Source: Clostridia bacterium (GTDB taxonomy: Bacteria; Bacillota; Clostridia; Oscillospirales; Acutalibacteraceae). Taken from it: 64,000 bases of DNA. Positions 25,376-34,902 of this stretch are shown piece by piece (the stretch's first letter is position 1; each line of letters starts with the position of its first letter). Location of the stretch: contig JAFUIO010000010.1 in NCBI GenBank assembly GCA_017468425.1, positions 51,476 through 115,475 of the forward strand, written 5' to 3'. The translations under genes and the position numbers were made by a program. Under the pieces are notes generated by a model, which was not told where the DNA came from, made no database searches, and saw nothing but the letters and a program-made list of their open reading frames with translations.

Positions 25376-25867
25376 ATGAAAAAACTTATTATTGCATTAG
25401 TTGTTATAGCTGTGGTTGTTGCAGCAGGGTTTGGCATATATGAAGCAATGTTTTATAATGCATGGCCTGTTCTGCAGGAACTGCCAAGGCATAAAGAAAG
25501 AGAAATATATTCCGTAGATAATTTTACTGATGGTTCGTGCTATGCGAAATTCACCTACAGAAAGGTGACGGAGGAAGACCTGAAAGAAGCAGATGATTTT
25601 AATAAAATGACAAAAGAAGATGCCGAAAAAATCCTGCACAGTATCAGCAGTTATGAAGATTTCATCAACAATATGGGAATGAAAGAAATAACAGAGAATT
25701 ATGATTTTGATAAATCTGTAGTAACTATTGATGATTATTACTATATGGAAAGCGGTGAAGGCTTCTGTCAGGATGAGAACGGAAATATCAGCGAATCGAG
25801 TTTTATTTCTTTATATTATTTCGATACGGAATCGCAGATTCTTTATTATTTTTATAACAGCATATAA
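25376..25867 (+). CDS. Small membrane-anchored protein of unknown function
   Basis: The ATG at 25376 follows GAGGAG. The 163-residue product has one N-terminal membrane helix (about residues 3-23) and an acidic extracellular domain rich in Tyr, Asp and Glu (YYYMESGEGFCQDENG, LYYFDTESQILYYF). No family recognised. It is 18 bases downstream of the DUF4173 gene and closes that unit before a terminator. Confidence 0.7.
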   Translation: MKKLIIALVVIAVVVAAGFGIYEAMFYNAWPVLQELPRHKEREIYSVDNFTDGSCYAKFTYRKVTEEDLKEADDFNKMTKEDAEKILHSISSYEDFINNMGMKEITENYDFDKSVVTIDDYYYMESGEGFCQDENGNISESSFISLYYFDTESQILYYFYNSI

Positions 25868-25877
25868 AAAGACAAAC

Positions 25878-25907
25878 AAAAATCACTCTCCGCGGAGAGT
25901 GATTTTT
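25878..25907. terminator. Bidirectional Rho-independent terminator
   Basis: AAAATCACTCTCC pairs perfectly with GGAGAGTGATTTT across a two-base loop, with T-runs on both strands, between convergent genes ending at 25867 and 25911. Confidence 0.92.
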
Positions 25908-25910
25908 CGC

Positions 25911-27002
25911 TTAAATTATTTCGGATAGAATTGTGTTTGAAAGGAGAAAGCCTTGTTTTGTAAATTTTAAAAATTCTCCGTCGGAATCCATCAGCTTCAT
26001 TCTGATAAATCTGTCTGATTTTTTCAGAAGCTCATCAAACTTTTCTTCGCAGAAATTTTCTGCGATTTCTTTTTTTAAAATGCCTTCTGTCAGCCTTAAT
26101 TTCAGCATTGCAAATTCGTCGAAGCTTCCGCCGTCTCCGTCAGGAATATATGCGGTGGGATTTTTTAAATATTCTTCAAAGCTTCTCGAATGATAAAATC
26201 TTTTGCCGTTCAAATAAGAATGTGCTGCAGGACCGAGACCTAAATATTCTTCTGATTTCCAGTATTTTAAATTATGTCTGCTTTCATAATTTTCTTTTGA
26301 AAAGTTAGAAATTTCATATTGATGAAAATTATTTTTTTCAAGATAATCGCAGACAAACTCGTACATATCGCACACTGTATCTTCATCAGGGAGAGGCAGT
26401 GTGTCTTTTCTTCTGTAAAAAAGAGTGTTTTCCTCAATCTTCAGGATATATGCACTGATATGTTTTGCACCTGATGAAACGGCAAACTCCAGAGTTCTTT
26501 CGAGGCTTTTTATTGTCTGCTCAGGTACACCCAGCATCACGTCAATAGAAATGTTTGTGATGCCGTATTTCTGACATATTTCTATTGATTCTTTAACTTT
26601 TTCAATACCGGAATGTCTGCCCAGAAATTTTCTTTCTTCATCAATTGCCGATTGAAGTCCTATGGAAATTCTGTTAACACCTACTGATTTCAGAGTTTCA
26701 ATCAATTCTTCGTCACAGCTTGAGGGATTTACTTCAACGGTAATTTCTCCGTCTGAAAAGTCAAACTGATTCTTTGCATTTTCAATAAGCTTTTTCAGCC
26801 TGTCTTTTCCGAAAACTGACGGTGTACCGCCACCGAGATAAATTGTGTCGGCAACTATATTTTTATGAGAAAAAATTTCGCTGTTAAGTGCATCAAGATA
26901 TGCGTCTTTTTTTTCGTCAGTTCCTCGCATTGAATAAAAATCGCAGTAAGGACATTTTGTCTGACAGAAAGGAATGTGAATGTAAATTCCTTTTTTCATC
27001 AT
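25911..27002 (-). CDS. hemW: Radical SAM heme chaperone HemW
   Basis: HemW-type proteins (formerly called HemN-like oxygen-independent coproporphyrinogen oxidase) bind heme and a 4Fe-4S cluster. The 363-residue protein starts IYIHIPFCQTKCPYCDFYS with the CxxxCxxC radical SAM motif, then YLGGGTPSVF, ITVEVNPSS, RISIGLQS, SIDVMLGVPEQT and the C-terminal HNLKYWKSEEYLGLGPAAHSY. True CPO enzymes have an extra Cys after the cluster (CxxxCxxCxC), here Phe, so HemW is the better name. The start codon overlaps the stop of the PQQ-propeller gene (ATGA). Confidence 0.9.
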   Translation of the reverse strand: MMKKGIYIHIPFCQTKCPYCDFYSMRGTDEKKDAYLDALNSEIFSHKNIVADTIYLGGGTPSVFGKDRLKKLIENAKNQFDFSDGEITVEVNPSSCDEELIETLKSVGVNRISIGLQSAIDEERKFLGRHSGIEKVKESIEICQKYGITNISIDVMLGVPEQTIKSLERTLEFAVSSGAKHISAYILKIEENTLFYRRKDTLPLPDEDTVCDMYEFVCDYLEKNNFHQYEISNFSKENYESRHNLKYWKSEEYLGLGPAAHSYLNGKRFYHSRSFEEYLKNPTAYIPDGDGGSFDEFAMLKLRLTEGILKKEIAENFCEEKFDELLKKSDRFIRMKLMDSDGEFLKFTKQGFLLSNTILSEII

Positions 27003-28711
27003 GACAGTTTTATTCCTACAAATTCACTGCTTCTTAATCCGAAAACAAGCATATCGTTGTAAACTGCCGGAGATGCTTCTATAAGTCCGCCGGGAGTAAC
27101 TTTGTCAAGAAGCTGACCTGTTTTTGCATCAAGCATTATAATGTCGCCTGCAGTGTCACCGTTTATAATCACACTGCCGCCGTCTGCTGTTTCCATAACG
27201 CAGGGAGAAGACCATGTGTAACTGCTTTCCTGATAATACCATACTTCTTCGCCTGTATTTTTATCGAGCGCTGCTATACCGCCCTGATACAGATTAGGAT
27301 AGTGAGCAAGGGGAACAAAGATTAAATCTGAAGAATCATTTTTGCCTAAAGCCATTGTTCCCTGAACACCGCCGCTTGTGCCGTCAACAGTGCCGCAGTT
27401 AAAGGTTTTTGTCCAGACTTTTTCACCTGTTTCAGCATCAATTTTGAATACGGGGATGTCGCCTCTGCCGCCTTTTTTAGTCCAGTGAAGTGAAGTTGAA
27501 ATATAAAGATAAGGTTTTCCGTTTTCAACTTCAAGCACAGGTGTGCAGTTTGTATCGTCAACAACATCCTGCACCCAGATAACTTTATAATTTTTCATAT
27601 CGATGCAGAAAAGATTTCCGCCGTTGTCTGCAGCAAACATATACTGTCCGAAGAAAACAGCACTTGTTTCAATTCCGTACCAGAAGGTTGAAGAATTGCT
27701 GCGTGATGTAGTTATTCTGATTTTAACGGGTTCATCGGGATTAATTGAAAGTTTACCGTTTGCTTTGTTATAATCTGTGCCGAGGCGGATTGAGTAAATA
27801 AGTCCGTTTTCGCAAGGATAAATAAGTGTGTCTGTTTCAGCACAAACAAGTGCAGATGAGTCAAAAGCACACCATGACCTGAGAGCAACGCTGTCTGAGC
27901 CGCTATATTCTTTCATAACCGTGCAGTCAAGAAGGTTGATGATGAACATTTTCGGAGCTGCACCGCCGGGGGCATAGTCGCCGCCACCTACATACATAAT
28001 GGGATAACCTCTCGGGTCAAGAGCTCCTGCACCTTTGAAAACAAAGTTGAGAGTCATCGGTTCTCTTGTGTACTGTCCGTCATCAAGGTCAACGAAATAA
28101 ATTTTACCTGCCATTGTGGCATAGATAACTTCAACAAGGTTTTCTTTTGCTTTCTTTTCAGGGAAAATATTCATATGTTGTTTTGTTTCGTTATCCCATT
28201 TAACAATCAGAGGCTGACCTGTCCAACCGCTGCCTGACCAGGGAGCATATCCTGAACCGCTGGCAAGAGAGCCTGTTTCAACTCTCCAGAAATCTGTGGG
28301 GAATTTTTGGGTTTTCAGTTGGTAATTGCCGTAAACGGGATCGTCTCTGAAATTGTTTCCGCGGAATGTGATAACACCTTGTGCATCTGTATATTTGTTT
28401 GTGAATCCGAAATCAAAAGTTTCCTGAGAGTAAGAATCAATCTGAGTGTTGCCTGAAAAAATCTGAGTTTCAACACCGAATTTCTCGGGATTTGTTTCTT
28501 CTGTAGGATGGGGGTTAAAAACTATCTGAGGCTCTTGTGGTTCAGTTATTTCCTCTTTGTTATTGCCGGAATTTTCATCTGTTGATTCAATAGAAATGCC
28601 GGGGTTTCCGTGCTGTCTGTTAGTGATAAAATCAATGCTTGTCCATATAAGTGCAGCTGCCGCTATAACAGCAAGCACAGCTATTAAAATATTTTTCCAC
28701 GTATTTTTCAT
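26999..28711 (-). CDS. PQQ-like beta-propeller repeat protein, membrane-anchored
   Basis: The 570-residue product has one N-terminal membrane helix (about residues 8-27), an acidic Pro-rich spacer, and a large extracellular region with repeated beta-propeller blades: MKNYKVIWVQDV, DAETGEKVWTKTF, LDKNTGEEVWYYQ and LDAKTGQLLDKV are the Trp-docking-like AxxGxxxW motifs. It resembles BamB-like PQQ_2 domain proteins. It is 36 bases downstream of glnA and coupled to hemW. Function unknown; it may scaffold at the cell surface. Confidence 0.82.
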   Translation of the reverse strand: MKNTWKNILIAVLAVIAAAALIWTSIDFITNRQHGNPGISIESTDENSGNNKEEITEPQEPQIVFNPHPTEETNPEKFGVETQIFSGNTQIDSYSQETFDFGFTNKYTDAQGVITFRGNNFRDDPVYGNYQLKTQKFPTDFWRVETGSLASGSGYAPWSGSGWTGQPLIVKWDNETKQHMNIFPEKKAKENLVEVIYATMAGKIYFVDLDDGQYTREPMTLNFVFKGAGALDPRGYPIMYVGGGDYAPGGAAPKMFIINLLDCTVMKEYSGSDSVALRSWCAFDSSALVCAETDTLIYPCENGLIYSIRLGTDYNKANGKLSINPDEPVKIRITTSRSNSSTFWYGIETSAVFFGQYMFAADNGGNLFCIDMKNYKVIWVQDVVDDTNCTPVLEVENGKPYLYISTSLHWTKKGGRGDIPVFKIDAETGEKVWTKTFNCGTVDGTSGGVQGTMALGKNDSSDLIFVPLAHYPNLYQGGIAALDKNTGEEVWYYQESSYTWSSPCVMETADGGSVIINGDTAGDIIMLDAKTGQLLDKVTPGGLIEASPAVYNDMLVFGLRSSEFVGIKLS

Positions 28712-28747
28712 TTTTCACACCTCAGAAGTTTTTATTTTGCCAAGGGA

Positions 28748-30067
28748 TCAGTATTTAATGAGATATCTGTCGATTTCCCACTGTGAAACCATAGTGCTGT
28801 ATGAATGCCATTCAGCTTTTTTACCTTCGATATATTTTTCGAAAACGTGTTCGCCTACAGTTTCTTTTATGAAGGGGTCTTTTATACTTTCGTTTATAGC
28901 TTCCTCAAGAGATTTTGGGAGCATTTCTATGTTGTTTGCCTTTAATTCTTCTTCTGACAGGTCATAGAGGTTAGCGTATGTGGGTTCAACAGGCTTAAGG
29001 CCTCTCCTGATACCGTCAAGACCTGCAGCAAGGCAGAGTGCCATTTCAAGATAAGGGTTGCATGAGGGGTCGGGGCTGCGCAGCTCTACACGTGTTGCTT
29101 TTCCGCGTGCAGAAGGTATACGGAGAAGACTGCTTCTGTTGCTTACACTCCAAGAGATATAAACAGGAGCTTCATATCCGGGAACAAGACGTTTGTATGA
29201 GTTTACAAGGGGATTTGCAAAAGATGTGATACCCTTGATGTGTTCCATAACACCTGCGATGAAAGAGTATGCGTCTTTGCTTAAGCCTAATTCATCATCT
29301 GGGTCATAGAAAGCGTTTTTGCCGTCTTTGAAGAGCGACATATTTGTGTGCATACCGCTGCCGCAGATACCGTAAACGGGTTTGGGCATAAATGTTGCAT
29401 GAAGTCCGTGATGTTCAGCAATTGTTTTAACAACATATTTGAAGGTTACAACGTCGTCGGCAACGTGAAGAACTTCGCCGAAACGGAAACCGATTTCGTG
29501 CTGACCGTCAGCACATTCGTGGTGAGATGCTTCAATTTCAAAGCCGATTTTTTCAAGTGCGAGGCAGATGTCACGTCTGCAGTTTTCGCCCAGGTCAATT
29601 GTACCTAAATCGAAATAACCTGCTTTGTCTGCAGTTTCTGTTGTGGGATTACCGTTTTCATCACGTTTGAAAAGGAAAAATTCGCATTCGGGACCAACGT
29701 TGAAGCTGTATCCCATATCTTCAGCTTCCTTGATTACCTTTTTGAGAATGTTTCTGGGGTCGCCCATAAAGGGAGTGCCGTCAGTTGTATAAACATCGCA
29801 CATCATACGTGCAGTTTCATTTCTCCAGGGGAAAATCGCAAATGAATCAAGGTCAGGTTTGAGGTACATATCAGATTCTTCAATTCTTACGAAACCTTCG
29901 ATTGAAGAACCGTCAAACATACATTCGCCGTCGAGAGCTTTTTCAAGTTGTTTTACAGTAATGGCAACATTCTTCGGTGTGCCGAAAACATCGGTAAACT
30001 GGAGTCTTACAAACTCAATTTCTTTTTCTTTTGCTATGCGGAGGATATCTTCTTTTGTGTATCCCAT
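28748..30067 (-). CDS. glnA: Glutamine synthetase, type I
   Basis: GlnA makes glutamine from glutamate and ammonia with ATP. The 439-residue protein is the short GSI-alpha form typical of Firmicutes. Signatures include FTDVFGTPKNVAI, MFDGSSIEGFVRIEESDMYL, VGPECEFFLF, the ATP-binding KPVYGICGSGMHTNMSLF, and RSPDPSCNPYLEMA. AAAGGAG precedes the ATG, and a consensus promoter lies at 30117-30144. It leads a likely glnA/PQQ-propeller/hemW unit ending at the terminator at 25878. Confidence 0.96.
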   Translation of the reverse strand: MGYTKEDILRIAKEKEIEFVRLQFTDVFGTPKNVAITVKQLEKALDGECMFDGSSIEGFVRIEESDMYLKPDLDSFAIFPWRNETARMMCDVYTTDGTPFMGDPRNILKKVIKEAEDMGYSFNVGPECEFFLFKRDENGNPTTETADKAGYFDLGTIDLGENCRRDICLALEKIGFEIEASHHECADGQHEIGFRFGEVLHVADDVVTFKYVVKTIAEHHGLHATFMPKPVYGICGSGMHTNMSLFKDGKNAFYDPDDELGLSKDAYSFIAGVMEHIKGITSFANPLVNSYKRLVPGYEAPVYISWSVSNRSSLLRIPSARGKATRVELRSPDPSCNPYLEMALCLAAGLDGIRRGLKPVEPTYANLYDLSEEELKANNIEMLPKSLEEAINESIKDPFIKETVGEHVFEKYIEGKKAEWHSYSTMVSQWEIDRYLIKY

Positions 30068-30109
30068 AAATCAAGCTCTCCTTTCACTATGAGCAAGGGT
30101 TTTATTTAT

Positions 30110-30124
30110 GGTATTAATTATACC
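30110..30124 (-). promoter_or_regulatory. Perfect palindrome overlapping the glnA -10 element
   Basis: GGTAT and ATACC flank a five-base TAATT spacer, and the palindrome covers the -10 hexamer of the glnA promoter. It does not match the GlnR consensus (TGTNAN7TNACA). It could be an operator for an unidentified repressor. Confidence 0.35.
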
Positions 30125-30144
30125 ATACGGTCGTTTTTTGTCAA
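30117..30144 (-). promoter_or_regulatory. Consensus promoter for glnA
   Basis: On the minus strand, TTGACA (plus 30139-30144), 16 bases, TATAAT (plus 30117-30122), 50 bases before the glnA start codon. Confidence 0.82.
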
Positions 30145-30242
30145 TGAATAAAAATACAAGTATTGGCTGTATTATTATTAAGAGTATTAGTTATAATTAC
30201 ATATAATTCACAAAAAATATAGAAATTTTGTAATATAAACAC

Positions 30243-30271
30243 TTTAAAAATCTATCAACATATGTTATAAT
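30243..30271 (+). promoter_or_regulatory. Extended -10 promoter for the mreB operon
   Basis: TTTAAA at 30243-30248, 17 bases, TATAAT at 30266-30271 preceded by TGT, an extended -10. It lies 79 bases before mreB. Confidence 0.7.
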
Positions 30272-30349
30272 ACTTTGATGAATACCTAAAAATCAATTTT
30301 ATCTGAAAAGAAATACAAATACGGTATAATTCAGAAAGGGAGAATTGTT

Positions 30350-31342
30350 ATGTTATTTACACAGGAAGTCGGCATAGATTTAGGAACTGCCAACACACTT
30401 GTATTCGTAAAAGGTAAAGGAATAGTTATCAGAGAGCCTTCTGTTGTTGCTGTTGACGAGCGTTCAAATCCGCCTAAAGTTGTTGCAGTCGGAACAGAAG
30501 CAAAGGAAATGATAGGAAGAACTCCCGGCTCAATTGTTGCAGTGCGTCCTCTTAAAGACGGCGTTATTGCTGACTTTGATATCACATCAGATATGCTTAA
30601 AGAATTTATCCGCCGTGCAATCAGCGGTTCTCCTTTCTCAAGAGCAAAGGTGAGAATCTGTATACCTTCAGGTGTTACAAGCGTTGAAAGACGTGCAGTG
30701 CACGATGCTGCAAGAAGTGCAGGTGCAAAATATGTAAGTCTTATTGAAGAACCTATGGCAGCAGCTATCGGTGCAGGTCTTCCCGTAAGAGAAGCAAAGG
30801 GCAGCCTTATTGTGGATATCGGCGGTGGTACTGCGGAAGTAGCTGTAATTTCTCTCGGTGATATTGTAACATCACGTTCTGCAAGATGCGGCGGCGACAA
30901 ACTCGACGAAGCAATTATTGCACACATCAGAAAAAAATATAATGTGCTTATCGGTGAAAGAACTGCAGAAGACATAAAAATCAACCTCGGTTCTGCTTAT
31001 CCCTATGAAGACGAGGGCACAATGACAGTAAAGGGCAGAAGTCAGATTGACGGTCTTCCCAAGCTTATCGAAATTTCAGCAGACGAAATCAGAGAAGCAC
31101 TTGCTGATTCAGTAAGCCTTATTGTTGAAGCAATCCGTTCTACTCTCGAGAAAACACCGCCTGAGCTTGCCTCTGACATTATCGACAACGGAATTATGCT
31201 TACAGGTGGCGGGGCACTTCTCAGAGGACTTGATAAGCTTATTGCCATTGAAACAAAAATGCCTGTTCACATTGCAGAAAATCCCCTTGATTGTGTTGTA
31301 AACGGTACAGGTATCAGCCTTGAATCAAACACTCTTAAATAA
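30350..31342 (+). CDS. mreB: Rod shape-determining protein MreB
   Basis: MreB is the bacterial actin that guides side-wall synthesis. The 330-residue protein has the actin-fold phosphate and nucleotide motifs [31 protein letters not shown] and [15 protein letters not shown], plus [14 protein letters not shown] and [23 protein letters not shown] precedes the ATG. It heads an unbroken run of eleven genes to leuS (40714). Confidence 0.96.
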   Translation: MLFTQEVGIDLGTANTLVFVKGKGIVIREPSVVAVDERSNPPKVVAVGTEAKEMIGRTPGSIVAVRPLKDGVIADFDITSDMLKEFIRRAISGSPFSRAKVRICIPSGVTSVERRAVHDAARSAGAKYVSLIEEPMAAAIGAGLPVREAKGSLIVDIGGGTAEVAVISLGDIVTSRSARCGGDKLDEAIIAHIRKKYNVLIGERTAEDIKINLGSAYPYEDEGTMTVKGRSQIDGLPKLIEISADEIREALADSVSLIVEAIRSTLEKTPPELASDIIDNGIMLTGGGALLRGLDKLIAIETKMPVHIAENPLDCVVNGTGISLESNTLK

Positions 31343-31364
31343 AAACTGAAAGGAAGGCTTCTCA

Positions 31365-32219
31365 ATGGGAGAGTTTTTCAGAAGTAAAAAATTCAAAATT
31401 CTTGCCTGTGTTGTGGCGGCTCTTCTGCTCGGTACGGTTTTTGCGGCACTTTCTCACAACGGTACTTCTCCTGTATCATCAGTTTTGGGTGCAGCATTTT
31501 CACCGGTTGAACGTTTTTCTTCCTTTGTGGCAGAAAAAACAAACGGCTTCGCTGTTAATTTCCGTTCGTCAGCCTCTTACGCTGACAGGGTGAAAGAACT
31601 TGAAGCGGAAATAGAAAAATATCAGGTTCAGCTTGTGGAATTTGAACAGACAAAGCAGAAAATTGCTGTTTATGAAGAGTTCCTTGATGTCAAGGAAGAA
31701 AACCCTGATTATGAGTTTGAAGATGCTTCAATCATTGCAAGAGATTCAGCGGATATGTATTATTCTTTTGTTATAAGCAAAGGAACAACAGCGGGAATTG
31801 CAGTCAACGACCCTGTAATTTACGGTAAACACCTTGTAGGTGTTGTTTCAAGCGTCAAGCTTAACACAGCCGTTGTCAAAACAATTCTTGACCCTGAACT
31901 CAACGCAGGCGCATATGATGTTCAGAGCCGTGAATACGGTTATGTAACTACAAATAACGAACTTTCCGCAGAAGAAAAGTGTATGTTACCGGGACTTAAG
32001 AGTTCAACATCTATTACAAGCGGTTCGGTTATCTGCACTTCAGGTATCGGCGGAATTTATCCCAAAGATCTTATTATAGGAACTGTTGAAGAAGTGCTCA
32101 ACGACACACAGACAGTTTCGGTATATGCTGTAATTAAACCGGGAATTGCAATTGCCGATTTACAGGATGTTTTTGTAATTAAAAGCTTTGACGGACAAGG
32201 AATAACAACTACAGACTGA
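31365..32219 (+). CDS. mreC: Rod shape-determining protein MreC
   Basis: The 284-residue protein has an N-terminal membrane helix (about residues 9-27), a coiled coil (about 75-110, ELEAEIEKYQVQLVEFEQTKQK), and the two-barrel extracellular domain with SFVISKGTTAGIAVNDPV, LVGVVSSVKLNTAVVKTI and TSGIGGIYPKDLIIGTV. MreC links MreB to the penicillin-binding proteins. GAAAGGAAGG lies upstream; the gene follows mreB by 22 bases. Confidence 0.94.
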   Translation: MGEFFRSKKFKILACVVAALLLGTVFAALSHNGTSPVSSVLGAAFSPVERFSSFVAEKTNGFAVNFRSSASYADRVKELEAEIEKYQVQLVEFEQTKQKIAVYEEFLDVKEENPDYEFEDASIIARDSADMYYSFVISKGTTAGIAVNDPVIYGKHLVGVVSSVKLNTAVVKTILDPELNAGAYDVQSREYGYVTTNNELSAEEKCMLPGLKSSTSITSGSVICTSGIGGIYPKDLIIGTVEEVLNDTQTVSVYAVIKPGIAIADLQDVFVIKSFDGQGITTTD

Positions 32220-32253
32220 TATATTCAGATTTTGCTGAAGGAGGTGAGTAATA

Positions 32254-32766
32254 ATGATAAAAGAAAATTTTCCTATTTACGTCAAACGTATAATTCTGGC
32301 AGTTATCATTGTTCTCGCCGCAATTCTTCAGAATACACCGGGAGCTTTCCCGCAGTTTTTCGGAACAAATGCACTGATACTTATACCTGTAGTGATTTCT
32401 GTTGCTATGTTTGAAAGCGAAACCGTAAGCCTTGCTTTCGGGCTTGAAGCGGGAATTCTGTGGGATATTGTAAGCGTAAGAGGTCATTACTTTCATTCCG
32501 TAATTCTTTGCATTGTGGCATTTTTTATTTCAATGCTCGTCAGAAGAAGAATAAGGAATACGCTTTTCAGCTCAATGGTATTTACCTTTGCAACTGCATT
32601 TATTCATAATACATTGTATTGGGTGTTCTTTGTTCTTATTCCCAACCCTCAGGGTGCAATGGGAGTGTATTTTACATTCTATCTGCTTTCTTGTATATAT
32701 ACTTTGATTGTGGGAATAGCAGTTTATCTTATAATCAGACCTGTAGAAAGAGTTTTCAAAGTCTGA
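32254..32766 (+). CDS. mreD: Rod shape-determining protein MreD
   Basis: The 170-residue product has about five or six membrane segments and the family-typical N-terminal run (ILAVIIVLAAILQN) and AFGLEAGILWDIVS loop with the conserved acidic residue. MreD is poorly conserved in sequence, so the call depends partly on position between mreC and the PBP2 gene. GGAGGTGAG precedes the ATG. Confidence 0.9.
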   Translation: MIKENFPIYVKRIILAVIIVLAAILQNTPGAFPQFFGTNALILIPVVISVAMFESETVSLAFGLEAGILWDIVSVRGHYFHSVILCIVAFFISMLVRRRIRNTLFSSMVFTFATAFIHNTLYWVFFVLIPNPQGAMGVYFTFYLLSCIYTLIVGIAVYLIIRPVERVFKV

Positions 32767-32800
32767 TTTTCAGAAAATTCAGCAAGGGAGGTGCTGCAGA

Positions 32801-34891
32801 ATGCGTAAATTGAATAACAGAGATTATGCAATTATAGGCGTTTTTGCGCTTGTTTTCCTGGCATTTATCGTCCGCTTCGGATATTTTCAGATAGTAAAAG
32901 CTGATGAATATGCCAATGCAGGCAAAAGCGTTTCTTCGCGTTCTATAGCAGTTAAATCTACCCGCGGTGAAATTCTTGACAGAAATGGTTATCCGCTTGT
33001 TACTAACCGTCAGGGTAATGCGGTTGTTTTTGATTTGTCAAACAAATTTCCTACCTATGAAGAACAAGAGGAAAGAAACAGAATAATTCTTCGTCTTATA
33101 AACCTTTTTGAAAAAGCTGATGAAGAATGGGTTGACGAGCTTCCGATTGAGGTTGATAAAAACGGCAATGTTGTTTTCGAAAAAGACAGAGATGAAGACA
33201 TTGAAGAGATGAAAAGCCGTGATAAACTGAACCTTAACAGCTATGCAACGGCGGAAAACTGTCTTGATGCTCTGGTAGAAAGATACAGCCTTCAGGCTTA
33301 TTCAAAAGAAGATGCATGTAAAATTGCATCTGTATGCTACGAGATGTTTCTTAAAAGCTTCAATGCATCAAATCCGTATATATTTGCTGATGATGTTTCA
33401 GATAAGCTTGTATCAATCATAAAAGAAAACAGTGTTTTTCTTCCCGGTGTTGATATAGAAATAACAACATACCGCGAATATGCCGATGGCTCAATTGCTC
33501 CCCATATCATTGGTATGACAGGTGTAATCAGCGCAGAAGAATATGAAGATAAAAAAGACACCTACGGTATGACTGATATTATCGGTAAAAACGGTATAGA
33601 GCTTGCCATGGAAAGCTACCTTAAAGGTAAAAACGGTCTTAAAACATACTACAGTGACGCATCTGGCGAAACACGAGTGGAATATACAGTAAACCCTGAA
33701 CAAGGTAATAATATTATCCTTACTCTTGATTATCATCTGCAGAAAATCACCCAGGAAGCCGTAAAAAACTGCCTTGAGAATTCTGAAGGTGACGGTACTC
33801 CTCCTGCAGGAAGCGCAGTTGTGATAAAAGTTAAAACGGGTGAGGTTCTTGCAGCAGCAACCTATCCCAGTTATAACGTAGAAACTTATAATAAAAACTA
33901 TAAAAAGCTTGCCAAGAATACGGCGGCACCCTTGTGGAACAGAGCTTTCCTCAGCACATATACTCCCGGTTCTACAATGAAACCCGCAATTTCAATTGCA
34001 GGTCTCGAAGAAGGGGTCATTACAAGTAAAGACGGTACTTTCTGCGACAGTACCTACAAATATAAAGATATTACTCTCGGATGTACAAGTGCACACGGTT
34101 TTATGGATGTTGTGTCGGCAATTCACTATTCATGTAATATTTTCTTCTATCAGCTCGGTGAAAAGCTCGGCATTTCAACAATGAACGATTACCGTAAGCT
34201 TCTCGGCTTCGGCCAGAAAACAGGTATTGAAATTGAAGAAGCTGTAGGTACTCTCGACAGCCCATCATATCGTCAGACCTTAGGTCAGGAATGGTATCCC
34301 GGTTTTACTCTGCAGTCTGCCATCGGTAACGCAGGTGACCAGGCAACACCTATTCAGCTGGCTAACTATTGCGCCACAATCGCAAACGGCGGCACAAGAT
34401 ATAAATGTACACTTATAAAATCTATAAAATCTTACGATTATTCAACAACTATTCAGGAAAATGAACCTGTTGTTGCAACAAAGACAGGAATTTCAAAGAA
34501 AACCCTTAACTATGTCCGCGAAGGTATGCTTAGAGTTGGTACTTTAGGTTCCTGTAAAGATGTATTCAGCACCCTTCCTGTGAAAGCAGCAGCAAAAACA
34601 GGTACATCTCAGGTTGAAAAGGTTATTAACGGAACAAAGAAAATCTGCAACAACGGTTTCCTTATAACTTATGCACCATATGAAGATCCCGAAATAGCAG
34701 TATGCGTAGCTCTTGAAGGTGCAGGCTCAGGTGCTTCTGTTGCACCTGTGGCAAGAGATATTTTTGCTTATTATTTCAATGAAGATAAAGATGCAGAAGT
34801 GCCTGCAGAAGGAACAGATGAGGAAGAACAGGATGAAGATTATGAACAGATTCCTGAAACCGAAGTGCAGAATAACGATTTAATTCAATAA
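32801..34891 (+). CDS. mrdA: Penicillin-binding protein 2 (MrdA-type transpeptidase)
   Basis: This class B PBP cross-links peptidoglycan in the elongation machinery. The 696-residue product has an N-terminal membrane helix (about 11-29), a pedestal domain beginning SSRSIAVKSTRGEILDRNG, and a transpeptidase domain with the three active-site motifs Ser391-Thr-Met-Lys394 (PGSTMKP), Ser444-Cys-Asn446 (HYSCNIFF) and Lys599-Thr-Gly-Thr602 (AAKTGTSQ). The C-terminal 35 residues are highly acidic. The position after mreBCD fits the elongasome role. Confidence 0.94.
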   Translation: MRKLNNRDYAIIGVFALVFLAFIVRFGYFQIVKADEYANAGKSVSSRSIAVKSTRGEILDRNGYPLVTNRQGNAVVFDLSNKFPTYEEQEERNRIILRLINLFEKADEEWVDELPIEVDKNGNVVFEKDRDEDIEEMKSRDKLNLNSYATAENCLDALVERYSLQAYSKEDACKIASVCYEMFLKSFNASNPYIFADDVSDKLVSIIKENSVFLPGVDIEITTYREYADGSIAPHIIGMTGVISAEEYEDKKDTYGMTDIIGKNGIELAMESYLKGKNGLKTYYSDASGETRVEYTVNPEQGNNIILTLDYHLQKITQEAVKNCLENSEGDGTPPAGSAVVIKVKTGEVLAAATYPSYNVETYNKNYKKLAKNTAAPLWNRAFLSTYTPGSTMKPAISIAGLEEGVITSKDGTFCDSTYKYKDITLGCTSAHGFMDVVSAIHYSCNIFFYQLGEKLGISTMNDYRKLLGFGQKTGIEIEEAVGTLDSPSYRQTLGQEWYPGFTLQSAIGNAGDQATPIQLANYCATIANGGTRYKCTLIKSIKSYDYSTTIQENEPVVATKTGISKKTLNYVREGMLRVGTLGSCKDVFSTLPVKAAAKTGTSQVEKVINGTKKICNNGFLITYAPYEDPEIAVCVALEGAGSGASVAPVARDIFAYYFNEDKDAEVPAEGTDEEEQDEDYEQIPETEVQNNDLIQ

Positions 34892-34902
34892 GGAGAATCT
34901 TG

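Noticed and set aside
30068..30349. A small gene in the glnA-mreB gap
   Set aside because: The gap is filled by two divergent promoters and AT-rich sequence; open frames there are short and lack ribosome sites.
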